A stretch of 64,000 nucleotides of DNA from Bacillota bacterium (GTDB lineage Bacteria; Bacillota; UBA4882; UBA8346), in NCBI GenBank assembly GCA_023402395.1, contig JAEYGI010000072.1, positions 1 through 64,000 of the forward strand, written 5' to 3'. Shown piece by piece: positions 1 through 9,213 of this stretch. The notes below the pieces were generated by a model, which was not told the DNA's origin, made no database searches, and saw nothing but the letters and a program-made list of their open reading frames with translations. The position numbers and the translations under genes were made by a program. Positions within the stretch are counted from its first letter, which is position 1. Each line of letters begins with the position of its first letter.

Positions 1-172
1 TGTCCCATCTGTCCACTACAGCCATCACCTTCAGCCAAGGCTTCTTAACTGAAAGTATACCATCTACCGTCTCCGTCATGGGTCTTGCTCTTTTATCATA
101 ACAACGAGGGAGAGGTAGGATTTTCGGCTGGCTTGATTGCAAAGATTCCGGCCCTCCCCGACCGCCGGACGG
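1..172. other. Left-edge stretch without a supported gene
   Basis: No gene can be supported here. On the minus strand an open frame of about 26 codons begins with ATG at position 80 and runs out of the window at position 1; it has no convincing ribosome binding site, so it may be the start of a truncated gene or chance. The rest is the downstream flank of the AraC-type regulator. Confidence 0.3.
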
Positions 173-2401
173 TTACGAACGGAACCGCGCCCGGTAGCTG
201 GCCGGCGTGGCGCCTTCCCGTCGCTTGAATTGCCGCATAAAGGTGGAAATATGGACATAGCCGCACCTGGAGGCGATCTCCTGCAGATTCAAATCGGTGG
301 CGCGCAGCAACTCCTTGGCCTTTTCGAACCGGAGCAGCGCAATATAATCGGAGACGGTTTGGCCGGTCTGTTTCTTGAAATAATGGCTGAAGTTGGAGAT
401 CGACATCGCGAAACGATCGGCGAGCATTTTAACGGAGAAGGTCTCCTCGCTGAGGTGTTCGGCGATGAACTGCACCACCTGCTTGAAGTTGTTGACGGCG
501 TCCCCGCTGCCGGCCGCGGCGTCCCGCTCGTCGACCATCAGGGCCACCAGCTCATCCTTTAACATTTTGACGGTGGCGATGATTTCCATCGTCGAAGCGA
601 AGCGGCCCTGGCCGAGCATTTCCGGGTAGTTTTGAATAAACCCGGCGAAGGCGGGATTGAGCTCGCGCATGGCATTGAGGGCGGTCTGGGAGATATCGGC
701 GGCGAGCGTCTGGGCGAACGGCGGATTGGGAGCGTCCGACAGATGCTTGATCAGAATATCCATGGCGAACTGCACCCGTTCTTCCTGGCCGTGCCGGATG
801 GCGTGGCGGAGGGAGTCAATGGCGTGATTGCTGTAGGCGAGCAGGGAGATCTTCTCGGGGCCGATCTCCTCGAAAAAGTGGACGCTGCCGGCGCCGCTGA
901 CCAGATGATATTTGCTGGTGGCGCTGGCCTCCGCGAAGGAATCCTTGATCCGGTCGATCTTGCCGATGCCGCCGACCCCGATGGAAAGCGGCACGTTGAA
1001 AACGCTTTCGATCACATTTTTGAGGTGATACAGCTTGGCCTTGATCTCCGCCAGCTCATCCCGGTGCCCGGCGATGATGATATATACGGCGTGGTCCTCG
1101 GCGTATTCGATGACGGCCGCGTCAAAGCTGGAATTCAGACTGCTTTCGATATAGCGGGCCAGATCCTGATAGGCGCCTGCGGTCAAACTCGACGGGGCGG
1201 GACTGGCCACACTACAGACGATCGCCCGGAAACTGGGCCCGGCAAGGCTGTAGCCGGCTTTCCCGCCCTCCCGCTCCAGCTGTTCCAGGCTGGAATAACC
1301 GCCGCGGATGAGCTTGAGCGTAATTTTCTCCTTAAACAGGTAATTGGCGCGATCGGCCATGGTGACCAGCGCCTTTTCCACGGCTTCGAATTCGCTCAGA
1401 TCATCCGGGGTTTCGCCGAAAAGCGAGGCCAGGCGCTTGGTCAACGAATGGATCGGCGCATAGTTTATTTTCATGAAATACGAGATGAATAGCGACCCCA
1501 GGACGGCGATAGCGACCAGGCAGATCATGAACAGCGCTTGCTGGGATTGGATCGGCGCCATCAACGATTGATACGGGATCAGGACCGCGTATTTGATGGG
1601 GCTGACCGCCGACTGGCTCTGAAAAGCGATAAACCGTTTGGAATGGATCAAGATCTCGACCGGCTGGCCGTTCTCCCTCCGTTTGGTCCCCCGCCATACC
1701 TTCCAGGCGGCATCGGATATTTGCGGATTGGAGGAATACAGCAGGCCGTCCCGGTTGTCGGAAATGATGATGCAGGCCCCGGTGGATTCCAGCGCATCCC
1801 CGGTCAGCTTATGAAGGGTGTTGCTGTTGATTTGAAAGATAATGGCCGCGCTCGGCCTGGCTTGGCCCGCCTTATTGGTGACCACATAAGTCAACATATT
1901 TTCCCCGGCCTGGTGGAGCGACTGCACCGGCAGCCAGTATACCCGGCTGTTTTTCAGCAAATAGGCTTCGGTCTCCTGCTCCGGGATATTGTAACCCGGC
2001 CCGTAAACCCTGAAGCTGTGATAGTCAAAGACGGTTTGCGCCGTAAAGATCCGCTGGAGATCCTGATTGATATAAAAAACATCGTTGAAGAAATTGCCGG
2101 TCAGCACCACGCCGGCCAGCTTCCGCTTTAGATCATAGAAATTGCCGTACTCCTTATTAACGTAGAAGGTGCTAAATTCGGACGAATGAAGCAGGGAGTA
2201 GGCGTAGGCGTTCATTTGATTGATGAAGATATCGAAAGTCCGTTGCACCCGGTACAAGGAATTGACCCGGTTGTTCAGGAGTTCCCGGTCATAAAATTTC
2301 GCGAAGAAATTAAAGGAAGCATACCCCAAAATCAGCATCGGCGTCAGCATGATGACCAGATACGACACTAAGATCCGGAAAAAAGCTTTCTTTCGTTTCA
2401 T
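173..2401 (-). CDS. Membrane-bound AraC-family transcriptional regulator (YesN-like sensor type)
   Basis: Predicted 742-residue one-component regulator that senses an extracellular signal and activates nearby sugar genes. A membrane segment lies near residues 8-28 and a second near 288-310, enclosing a roughly 260-residue extracytoplasmic region of the Cache-like kind. A cytoplasmic linker follows, and the last 105 residues form an AraC-type double helix-turn-helix (LADRFAMSISNFSHYFKK and IASRCGYVHISTFMRQFK). The ATG has an AGGAG box six bases upstream. It lies downstream of, and codirectional with, three putative glycosidases and a LplB/YtcP-type importer, an arrangement common in Paenibacillus-like glycan loci, so it probably controls that operon (inference). 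The ligand is unknown. A hairpin repeat element separates it from the operon, so it may have its own promoter. Confidence 0.88.
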   Translation of the reverse strand: MKRKKAFFRILVSYLVIMLTPMLILGYASFNFFAKFYDRELLNNRVNSLYRVQRTFDIFINQMNAYAYSLLHSSEFSTFYVNKEYGNFYDLKRKLAGVVLTGNFFNDVFYINQDLQRIFTAQTVFDYHSFRVYGPGYNIPEQETEAYLLKNSRVYWLPVQSLHQAGENMLTYVVTNKAGQARPSAAIIFQINSNTLHKLTGDALESTGACIIISDNRDGLLYSSNPQISDAAWKVWRGTKRRENGQPVEILIHSKRFIAFQSQSAVSPIKYAVLIPYQSLMAPIQSQQALFMICLVAIAVLGSLFISYFMKINYAPIHSLTKRLASLFGETPDDLSEFEAVEKALVTMADRANYLFKEKITLKLIRGGYSSLEQLEREGGKAGYSLAGPSFRAIVCSVASPAPSSLTAGAYQDLARYIESSLNSSFDAAVIEYAEDHAVYIIIAGHRDELAEIKAKLYHLKNVIESVFNVPLSIGVGGIGKIDRIKDSFAEASATSKYHLVSGAGSVHFFEEIGPEKISLLAYSNHAIDSLRHAIRHGQEERVQFAMDILIKHLSDAPNPPFAQTLAADISQTALNAMRELNPAFAGFIQNYPEMLGQGRFASTMEIIATVKMLKDELVALMVDERDAAAGSGDAVNNFKQVVQFIAEHLSEETFSVKMLADRFAMSISNFSHYFKKQTGQTVSDYIALLRFEKAKELLRATDLNLQEIASRCGYVHISTFMRQFKRREGATPASYRARFRS

Positions 2402-2516
2402 GTGCAGCTCCTGAACCGACTTTATCTGGGCAATCCAAGGATACCTGAAAATCCTGCCGATGGCAACGGCCAGTTCCTGGGCAGGTCCGGCCGGCCGGGA
2501 GCGCCGTTCCCGCTAT

Positions 2517-2690
2517 ATAAGTTGAATTAAATTTCTGATATCCATCATGTCCTTAATACCGGCCATGATGAAAAATTAATGAATTTAATTCAACTTATTT
2601 CAGCTGTAATCGGATGAAGCAAATTCCGATTTGATTCATTTGCATTCGGCATTAAGAATGCAAATTTAGTAAAGAAATTTACTTCATCCG
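2517..2690. repeat. Composite double-hairpin element (modules alpha and beta)
   Basis: Two adjacent long stem-loops. Module alpha (2517-2598) has 17-base arms, ATAAGTTGAATTAAATT and its complement, with an inner CATCATG/CATGATG stem. Module beta (2611-2690) has CGGATGAAG/CTTCATCCG ends and an inner TTTGCATTC/GAATGCAAA stem. A short linker containing TTTCAGCTGTAAT joins them. The same pair recurs at 35747-35938 and, inverted, at 53869-54045. There is no open reading frame and no transposase. The end of beta overlaps the stop codon of the neighbouring glycosidase gene. Confidence 0.85.
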
Positions 2691-4660
2691 ATATAGGCTC
2701 CGGTTCCGGCGCTGATCACCAGGGCTTCGTAATGCTCCAGCGGAGCCAGGGCAATTTTCAACATGCCCGGCTCATAGCTCCACTGGGGCGGGGCGGCACC
2801 GGTTAACGAAGCCAGGCCGGACGGGCGTTCGGCCAGCGGAACCGTTACGGTCAGGCCGTGGAGGCGCAGGTGGGCGCCGACGGTGGTGCCGTTAAACCCG
2901 GACAAATTAATCAACTGCAGCATCCACTCGTCCGGGCCGCAGCGGTCATAGAAGATCTCGACGCAATTCGGCGCGTTGGTATGGCAGACCCGCCACTCCG
3001 GGCAATAATGGTCGAGCAAATCGGCGAGAAGGCGCTTGTGATCCTCGAAACCGTGCTGATAATATAAACGTCCCGGGTTCCAGGGCAGGCAGATGTAACG
3101 CCGGTCGGCGGAAACCACGGCGCCCGGATGGCCGGTTGTTTTATGCCCGAAGCAACGTTCGGGCGGGCCGTAATTGGCCGGGCTCACCAGGGGGAGGAGC
3201 CCGGACCCTTCCCCCTCGATCCGGCCGAAGGGCCCGTCAATAAACACCCAGTCGCGGTCGGCGAAGCTTTTAAAAATCTCCTTCTCCCGGGTGAGCAAAT
3301 AGGCGGAGCGCGTGTTGGGAAGCGTTTCAATCCTGGCCACGCCGATCCGGGAGAGCTTTGCGGAGGCTGTATCATCGACTGCGCCGCTGATGACCACCGT
3401 AACCCCAGCCGCGTCCAGCGCCGCGAAATGCTCCGCCCCGACGCAACCGGGGTCGGGGATCATCACCACTTGGTATCGGCTCAGGTTATTGATGGCGGAA
3501 CCGAGATTTTCGGCGCAGACGACATCAAACAGGATATGCTCTTCCTTGAGCGCCTTAAAGAGGCCGAGATATTCGCGGTTATCGCTGAGCGACGGCTTGA
3601 CGAGCAGCACCTTGGCCAGGGAGCGCAGCTTTCCAAAGCGGTTTTGGTGGCGGGCGTGAAACGAATAGACCTCGTGAACGTATTCGAAATTGGCCCGGTC
3701 CGGATAGCCGTCGAAAACGCCGATAATGCAGAAATCGAGCCCGGACCCTGCGGCCAGGCTTTGATAAAGCCGGATCCGGGTAAGCTCCTTGGCGACGCCC
3801 ATAAACCGGTAAAAGATATCGACCGCGTTGATGACGCAATTGCTGATAATCTTTTGGTCCCAGGTGTGCCGCACCGAGGCGACATTCTCGGACCCGGAAT
3901 AGATCCAGAACGGATAGGGCCGGTCAATGGCACTGTTGGACTCCTTGCGGATGATGTCCACGTAGCGGTGATGATAGGTGCAGATCGCGATCTCCGGGTT
4001 GACGCCCTTGGTCAGTTCGTGGATGTTGCGCAGCATTTCGGCGACGGTAAACTCTTTGAATTCTTGATATTGATGGTGCGCGGGATCTGCCGGGCTCTCG
4101 GAGGCGGGAAGTTCCCTGCCGCAGAACTCGAAGAACCGCTTCCGGCAAGAATCGCAATGGCAGATGCCATAGTAATTGTTGCTATAATCCTTGGTTTGAT
4201 AGCCGAACATATTGAAAAAGATACCGTCCACCGGATACTTGGTAATGACTTCCCTGATGATCTCCAGCGACAGCTGTTGTTGATAGGCGCCATTGATGCA
4301 GGTGTGCACGGTATCGTTGTAATGCACCGGTTGGCCGGCGGGCGAACGGTAATACCAGTCGGGGTGGGCCTCGAACAGGCTCTCGTGGGTCTTGCTGAAA
4401 TCGAACCGGGCGATCACTTTGATGCCCTGCTCATGGCATTTCCGGACGATCTCGCCGAGGGAGTCCCGCTCGGTGATGCAACGCGTGGCAAAATCCAGTT
4501 CGGAAGGATAAAAGGCCGATATCCCCCCGGCTCCCACCATCAACACATTGCAGGAGTATGTTTTGATCGCCGCGATCAACCCGTCGATATCCATCTGGGC
4601 GTCAATATCGCGGAGGTTGTTTTGAATCAATCGTAAATTATTCTCCAGCCACCAGGCCAT
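2684..4660 (-). CDS. Putative glycoside hydrolase, GHL6-like, paralog 1 (distal)
   Basis: Predicted 658-residue cytoplasmic protein with no signal peptide. The first ~340 residues resemble the hypothetical glycosyl hydrolase GHL6 barrel, with HPDWYYRSPAG and TCING motifs and a Cys cluster CHCDSC in the middle of the barrel. The next part (about 340-450) resembles the beta-galactosidase trimerisation/amidotransferase-like domain, and the C-terminus is probably a beta-sandwich. It is the third of three tandem paralogs behind a sugar ABC importer, which suggests hydrolysis of an imported oligosaccharide; substrate and catalytic residues are unknown. The ATG has a GGGAGG box seven bases upstream. 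The stop codon lies in the end of a hairpin element, so the extreme C-terminus (GAYIG) may have been set by that insertion. Confidence 0.75.
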   Translation of the reverse strand: MAWWLENNLRLIQNNLRDIDAQMDIDGLIAAIKTYSCNVLMVGAGGISAFYPSELDFATRCITERDSLGEIVRKCHEQGIKVIARFDFSKTHESLFEAHPDWYYRSPAGQPVHYNDTVHTCINGAYQQQLSLEIIREVITKYPVDGIFFNMFGYQTKDYSNNYYGICHCDSCRKRFFEFCGRELPASESPADPAHHQYQEFKEFTVAEMLRNIHELTKGVNPEIAICTYHHRYVDIIRKESNSAIDRPYPFWIYSGSENVASVRHTWDQKIISNCVINAVDIFYRFMGVAKELTRIRLYQSLAAGSGLDFCIIGVFDGYPDRANFEYVHEVYSFHARHQNRFGKLRSLAKVLLVKPSLSDNREYLGLFKALKEEHILFDVVCAENLGSAINNLSRYQVVMIPDPGCVGAEHFAALDAAGVTVVISGAVDDTASAKLSRIGVARIETLPNTRSAYLLTREKEIFKSFADRDWVFIDGPFGRIEGEGSGLLPLVSPANYGPPERCFGHKTTGHPGAVVSADRRYICLPWNPGRLYYQHGFEDHKRLLADLLDHYCPEWRVCHTNAPNCVEIFYDRCGPDEWMLQLINLSGFNGTTVGAHLRLHGLTVTVPLAERPSGLASLTGAAPPQWSYEPGMLKIALAPLEHYEALVISAGTGAYIG

Positions 4661-4714
4661 CGTAACGCCTCCCGTTAATTTTTGGGCGGGCCGCGGCTTC
4701 CAGCCGCGCCGAGT

Positions 4715-6733
4715 TCATTTCCGGGTGATCTTTAAACATTCCCAAATATCCAGCCGGGGAAGGGTTATTTCCAGCCAGGCTCCGCTTTGCCCCACCGCCA
4801 GCGTTTGGCCGGAGATGAGCGCGGTAACGTCGTAGCGCGCGTCATTGGCCGCGGATTTGATTCTGAGCTTGATATCGTGCAAAGGAATGGTATCGATCAG
4901 CGGACGCGAACCGGCGCCGTTGACCAAATGCACCAGCCGGCTGTGGCCGTTTTTAAACGCGGACACATAAAGTCCCTGGACCGGCGTGACCGAGATATCC
5001 CGCGCCTCGCCAAGCAGGAGATCGATCAGGTTCCGCAACAGATTGTAATGCTCCGCGAGGCGAAATTCGTCGATCAGCCCGCTGAGTGAAAACGGCAGAT
5101 ACAAGACTTTTCCCAAACCCAAGGAACTCAAGATCAGCATCGGAATGTCGGTCCGTTTGACCAGGAGCGAAGCTCGTTCGGGCGGCGCGCCGACGCATTC
5201 CAGGGGCGCGAACGGAGGGACCTGGGTCAACAAAACTTTGGCCCCGGGTTGGGGCGAACAGTAGCCGACGATTCCGCGCAAAGGGATCATCTCGGTGACT
5301 TCAAAGCCGTTGCGCAGCCGCCGGACATCGGGATCAGCAGTTTCATCCCCTTCAAAGCGGAGATAGGTGGAGGTGAGATTGCCCGAAGCATAGGCTTCCC
5401 CGGCGATGCCCAGCAAATCAGTGATTTTGGGGCAGCGCCGGTCGAAGGCGGCTCCTTCGGTCAATAACCTGCCGCCCGCATGGACATAGGCGATCAGGAT
5501 CCCGATATTCGATTCATTGATCGAATTCTCCGGCATGATGAGCAGTTGATACTTTTTCAAGGCTTCCAGCGTGAACTGCTCTCCCAGGATCAGATCAAAG
5601 GGAATCTGCCGGTGTACCAATCCGTTGGCAATCCCGGCGGCCGACGGCGACGCATCCCAGAGCAGCGCCAGTTGTGAGTCGGATAAAGCGCCGTCCATCT
5701 CGCTTCCCACTCGTTTCACCCGCTGATTGAACCGGGTAACCGTATTGATGATCCGCTTATCAGTAATCGTCGCCGCGAACCCGGTTAATGAGTGCCAAAT
5801 GTTTCCGCCGCTGGCCGTGATCAGGCTGAGCCAGTATTCATATTCGGCGGTGGGCAGCCCGGTATGCCGCCAGTCCATGCCGGGCGAGGAATGGATGATC
5901 CCGTAGGGAATCAACTTGTCCTCGGCGGTCCGGCCTTTTTTGATATGAAGGATCGGCCGGGTGATCTCCGGGATCTTGAGGTGGCCCAGCGACAGGATAT
6001 CTTGGGGTTCGGCGCAGATCTCATCGGCTACTTCCATCCTGTAGGCGAGCTTGTCGTCATTGGCATAATAAAGGATCAGGGACAGATCGGGCCGTTTGGC
6101 CTTGATCGCCGCGTTGAGCTTTTGAATATTGTCCCGGACGCAAAGATGGGACCATTCGGGATGGAAGTCCCGTTCGCGATCGGGCATTGCGGCGCCGAAG
6201 CGCGCCTGGTATTTTTCCCGGCATTTCTGGCAGAAGCAAGGGATGAAATTGGGGCTGTTAAAGAAGATGCCATCAATGTCGTATCGAGAGATTACCTCTT
6301 CCAAGACTGGGATCGCCACAGCCTCGGCCCGGTAATCGCTATTGAGGCAGGTGGAAAAGAGCAGCGACCAGTCGCCCGGGCGCTTTTCACCGATGATCAG
6401 CGGCTCGCCGCTTTCGGTTTTAACGAACCACCACGGCCGTTGAAAATAGACTTTGTCCTCGGCCTTGCTGAAATCGAAGCGCGCGATGAATTGCAGATGG
6501 TTCCGATGGCATTCCGCGATGACCTCTTTTAGGAGGTCGCTATCGGTGGGCAGATACGGGTTGACCGTATGATACGGAACTTTAGTCGAATACCAGGCAT
6601 AGATTCCGCCGACATTGTAGACCAGGGCGTCGGCGCCCATCTCCGCCACCGCCTTGACCAGCCGTTCGGGGTCCATGAGCGGGGTATCGAGAACTTGGAG
6701 GTTGGTTTGAATTACGATTTGACTGTTTTTCAT
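4715..6733 (-). CDS. Putative glycoside hydrolase, GHL6-like, paralog 2
   Basis: Predicted 672-residue paralog of both neighbours. It shares the N-terminal GGIYAWYS motif, the RPWWFVKTESG segment equivalent to HPDW in the others, TCLNSDY, GIFFNSPN and the CFCQKC cluster, followed by an amidotransferase-like trimerisation domain and a C-terminal beta domain. There is no signal peptide, so it probably acts in the cytoplasm on imported saccharide. I chose the second of two adjacent ATG codons because the GAGG box is five bases from it and only two from the first; a TTG start at 6769 is possible but lacks a Shine-Dalgarno. Tandem, divergent paralogs suggest different linkages of one glycan (inference). 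Confidence 0.73.
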   Translation of the reverse strand: MKNSQIVIQTNLQVLDTPLMDPERLVKAVAEMGADALVYNVGGIYAWYSTKVPYHTVNPYLPTDSDLLKEVIAECHRNHLQFIARFDFSKAEDKVYFQRPWWFVKTESGEPLIIGEKRPGDWSLLFSTCLNSDYRAEAVAIPVLEEVISRYDIDGIFFNSPNFIPCFCQKCREKYQARFGAAMPDRERDFHPEWSHLCVRDNIQKLNAAIKAKRPDLSLILYYANDDKLAYRMEVADEICAEPQDILSLGHLKIPEITRPILHIKKGRTAEDKLIPYGIIHSSPGMDWRHTGLPTAEYEYWLSLITASGGNIWHSLTGFAATITDKRIINTVTRFNQRVKRVGSEMDGALSDSQLALLWDASPSAAGIANGLVHRQIPFDLILGEQFTLEALKKYQLLIMPENSINESNIGILIAYVHAGGRLLTEGAAFDRRCPKITDLLGIAGEAYASGNLTSTYLRFEGDETADPDVRRLRNGFEVTEMIPLRGIVGYCSPQPGAKVLLTQVPPFAPLECVGAPPERASLLVKRTDIPMLILSSLGLGKVLYLPFSLSGLIDEFRLAEHYNLLRNLIDLLLGEARDISVTPVQGLYVSAFKNGHSRLVHLVNGAGSRPLIDTIPLHDIKLRIKSAANDARYDVTALISGQTLAVGQSGAWLEITLPRLDIWECLKITRK

Positions 6734-6802
6734 CATAACCTCTGTATCATAAATTTGTTTTATTGGCAATCCGCGCCGTCGGGGACCGGTTCGCGGCCAA
6801 GG

Positions 6803-8929
6803 CTACTCCAAGACAATCAGTTCGTGGTCGAGGATCCGGTCAATTTTGATGTTCGCTTGGCCATGGTCAAACCGGAGGGGCGCTTCGCCTCCCGCCACCC
6901 GCAGCAGGGCTTTGGCGGCTTTTTCAACCTTCACGGCGACGGTTACGGGCCCGATCGGCAGCAATTCATCAAGATAGCCGGGATTGCGGTTGGAGCCGCT
7001 CAGATTTACCAGATGAATGATGGCCCTGCCGTCCTGCCGGTAAAGCTTGCAATCGATAAAACCCGGGCCTTGAACGCGGATCGGCAGGGTGTCGCCGGCA
7101 GCCCACCGGATGGCGTTGGCGAGAAGATCGCCGTGGTCGGGCAGGTTTTCCCGGCCGTAACAGCGGTCAATGTCGCTGGGGAAATAAACCGCCCGGGATC
7201 CGCCCGGCAGGGTTCCCGCAAAGATGCTGGCGATATCGGGGCGCTCTTCGCGGATCCAGCTGAATTCCGGCGGGTAAATCGGGAATTCCGGAACATAGGA
7301 AGCGATCGGTTTGAGGCTGCCGGTTGATTCCGCCAGTTGCAGCCCGCCGCCGAACGGAATGATATTGGTCGCTTCAAAGCCGGCCAATATTTCATGGCGC
7401 GTCTCGGGAAGCTTGAGATAGGTATGGGTGCTGCAAAACTCCCATTCGGTGTTGACCTTGCCGAAGGCGCCGGCCTTATCGCCGCTGAGTTTCAGGCCCA
7501 GCAAGCGCCAGAGCTTGTCATTGGGAGAAGGATCGCCGTCGCCGTCCAGGGTGGCGGTGATTCCGGTCAGGATCAGGTTTCCGCCGGTTTCGACAAACCG
7601 GCAGATCGCATCGATCTGGTCCGCGCTGAGGATTGCCAGGTCGGGCAGGATCATGGTTTGCATCCGGTGGCGGTAGCGTTCGATATCGGCGGCGTTGATC
7701 GGAAGAAAGGGTATCCTGGCCCGGGTCAGCGCCAGACAAAAGCCGCGCCACGGTAGAGCCACTCGCTCCCGCGCATCGTCGCGGCCGTAGAAATCGGTGT
7801 TGGCTTGATTCCAAACCAGCCCGACATTGGCCAAACTTTCGCGGTTGTATAGATACGGCTCGTTGGCGGCGTGCCATTGGAACAGCGGAACCGGGATATC
7901 GTACTGGCGCCGGTCGTTCAGGCTGCCGCCCACATGGTGGAACCAGGGCGAGATGCCGCCGGCGATCCCTTCGATCATCCACATCCGGGTTTCCGGGGCC
8001 GGGTTGGCCGCCAGCCGGAAGCTACGGCTGCCCCGGACATAGCAGGCCCAGCTCTCCGCGGCCGGAACCGCTTCGTCGGAGGCCAGGCGCAGCAGGGCGC
8101 CGTTGACTGAATTCTGTTCAAAGCCATTCAACGGATCGCGGGATTGATGATCGCAGAAGATGATCTTCGAACGTTCCAGGATCCCCTTCAGATCACAAAA
8201 GTTGCCGGTAGGGTTGGCCGGGTCGGACGGGAACATACCGAGCCACAGGCAATCCGCGCCGCCGGCGCGCTGGGTGGTGGCGTTGAACAGATCCCAGTTT
8301 TCGAGACGGCAGGCATAGCTCCAGCGTATCCACTCCCGGTAAACCGGATCTTCCCAGGAAACGGCCTCGGGCAGAGCGAGGCCGCGCTCTTGCTGGAATT
8401 TCTTCCGGCAATTCTCGCAGTAGCAGATATGTTTCCTGGCAAGGCCCTTCCAGCTGTTATCGGCGAAACCGGCGGGATGATACTTTTCAATGATCTCTTC
8501 CAGGACGGCGGGGATGAATTCTTTGTAATAGCCGCTGTTGACGCAGGAATAATAGCGGCCGTTCGAAAGCAGCGGGCGGCCCTCCTTATCCCGGCAGAAC
8601 CAATCGGGATGGGCGTCAAAGAACTCCTCGGTGGCGCGGTTGATGTCCATCCGCGCGACGACCGCCAGGCCTTCCGCGCGCGCCGCGTCGCTGAATTCCT
8701 TGAAAAAGTCCCGGTCGCCGAGGAAGCGGGCGCGGTATTGCAGCCCAAACCGGCTGGGATAATAGGCCACAATGCCGCCGCAGTTGACGATGACCCCTTG
8801 AATCCTGGTTTTCCGCCACTGGTCACGCCAGAAATCAAGGTCGCATTTGACCGGATCATCTTCGGTGAGATTGGTTTGCCCCCAGCGATGGATTCGCTGA
8901 TACCATGGCCCGTGATTGGTAGAAGACAT
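6803..8929 (-). CDS. Putative glycoside hydrolase, GHL6-like, paralog 3 (proximal)
   Basis: Predicted 708-residue member of the same family and the first of the three after the transporter genes. The GGIVAYYPS motif, HPDWFCRDKEG, SCVNSGY and the CYCENC cluster line up with the paralogs. A trimerisation/amidotransferase-like domain follows around residues 370-480 and a beta-rich C-terminus after it. No secretion signal is visible. The ATG at 8929 has GGAGG five bases upstream; the longer TTG start at 8941 would lie inside that Shine-Dalgarno. The family lacks a firmly described activity as far as I know, so the enzymatic role rests on fold resemblance and on the sugar-transport context. Confidence 0.74.
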   Translation of the reverse strand: MSSTNHGPWYQRIHRWGQTNLTEDDPVKCDLDFWRDQWRKTRIQGVIVNCGGIVAYYPSRFGLQYRARFLGDRDFFKEFSDAARAEGLAVVARMDINRATEEFFDAHPDWFCRDKEGRPLLSNGRYYSCVNSGYYKEFIPAVLEEIIEKYHPAGFADNSWKGLARKHICYCENCRKKFQQERGLALPEAVSWEDPVYREWIRWSYACRLENWDLFNATTQRAGGADCLWLGMFPSDPANPTGNFCDLKGILERSKIIFCDHQSRDPLNGFEQNSVNGALLRLASDEAVPAAESWACYVRGSRSFRLAANPAPETRMWMIEGIAGGISPWFHHVGGSLNDRRQYDIPVPLFQWHAANEPYLYNRESLANVGLVWNQANTDFYGRDDARERVALPWRGFCLALTRARIPFLPINAADIERYRHRMQTMILPDLAILSADQIDAICRFVETGGNLILTGITATLDGDGDPSPNDKLWRLLGLKLSGDKAGAFGKVNTEWEFCSTHTYLKLPETRHEILAGFEATNIIPFGGGLQLAESTGSLKPIASYVPEFPIYPPEFSWIREERPDIASIFAGTLPGGSRAVYFPSDIDRCYGRENLPDHGDLLANAIRWAAGDTLPIRVQGPGFIDCKLYRQDGRAIIHLVNLSGSNRNPGYLDELLPIGPVTVAVKVEKAAKALLRVAGGEAPLRFDHGQANIKIDRILDHELIVLE

Positions 8930-9213
8930 ATTACCCTCCAAATTTAGCAGCTCTTTTTCAATGGTCTACCGGGGAGTTTGCGCCTGATCTTTCGAAAAGC
9001 GCTATGTACAACCCGGGCCGGAGGCCGGATTGTACATCAGAGCTCGGCGAAGCGAGGGATAAAGCCGGTTTTCGGACGGTTTCGCAGGGACGACGCCGAC
9101 CCATCGACGTTAGCGCCGGGCTTCGAAAAGCGCCGTTACAGCGAGGGGCGGCTGCACGGGCAAAGCCCGTGCAGCCTTTTAAATAAAGAACGCGATGTAA
9201 CCGGCCTGGCGCC
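8930..9213. other. Intergenic spacer with short inverted repeats inside the glycan operon
   Basis: This 284-bp gap separates the binding-protein gene from the glycosidases. It holds a dyad at about 9004-9036 (TGTACAA...TTGTACA), a strong hairpin at 9150-9176 listed separately, and a direct repeat of TTCGAAAAGCGC at about 8991 and 9122. No coding sequence is supported. Confidence 0.5.
9150..9176 (-). repeat. Strong intra-operon hairpin downstream of the binding-protein gene
   Basis: Perfect 12-base stem with a three-base loop (GGCTGCACGGGC / GCCCGTGCAGCC). The T run follows on the plus-strand side only, so on the operon's minus-strand transcript it is not a classical terminator. Hairpins behind binding-protein genes often protect the upstream mRNA and lower downstream expression; that role is an inference here. 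Confidence 0.6.
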
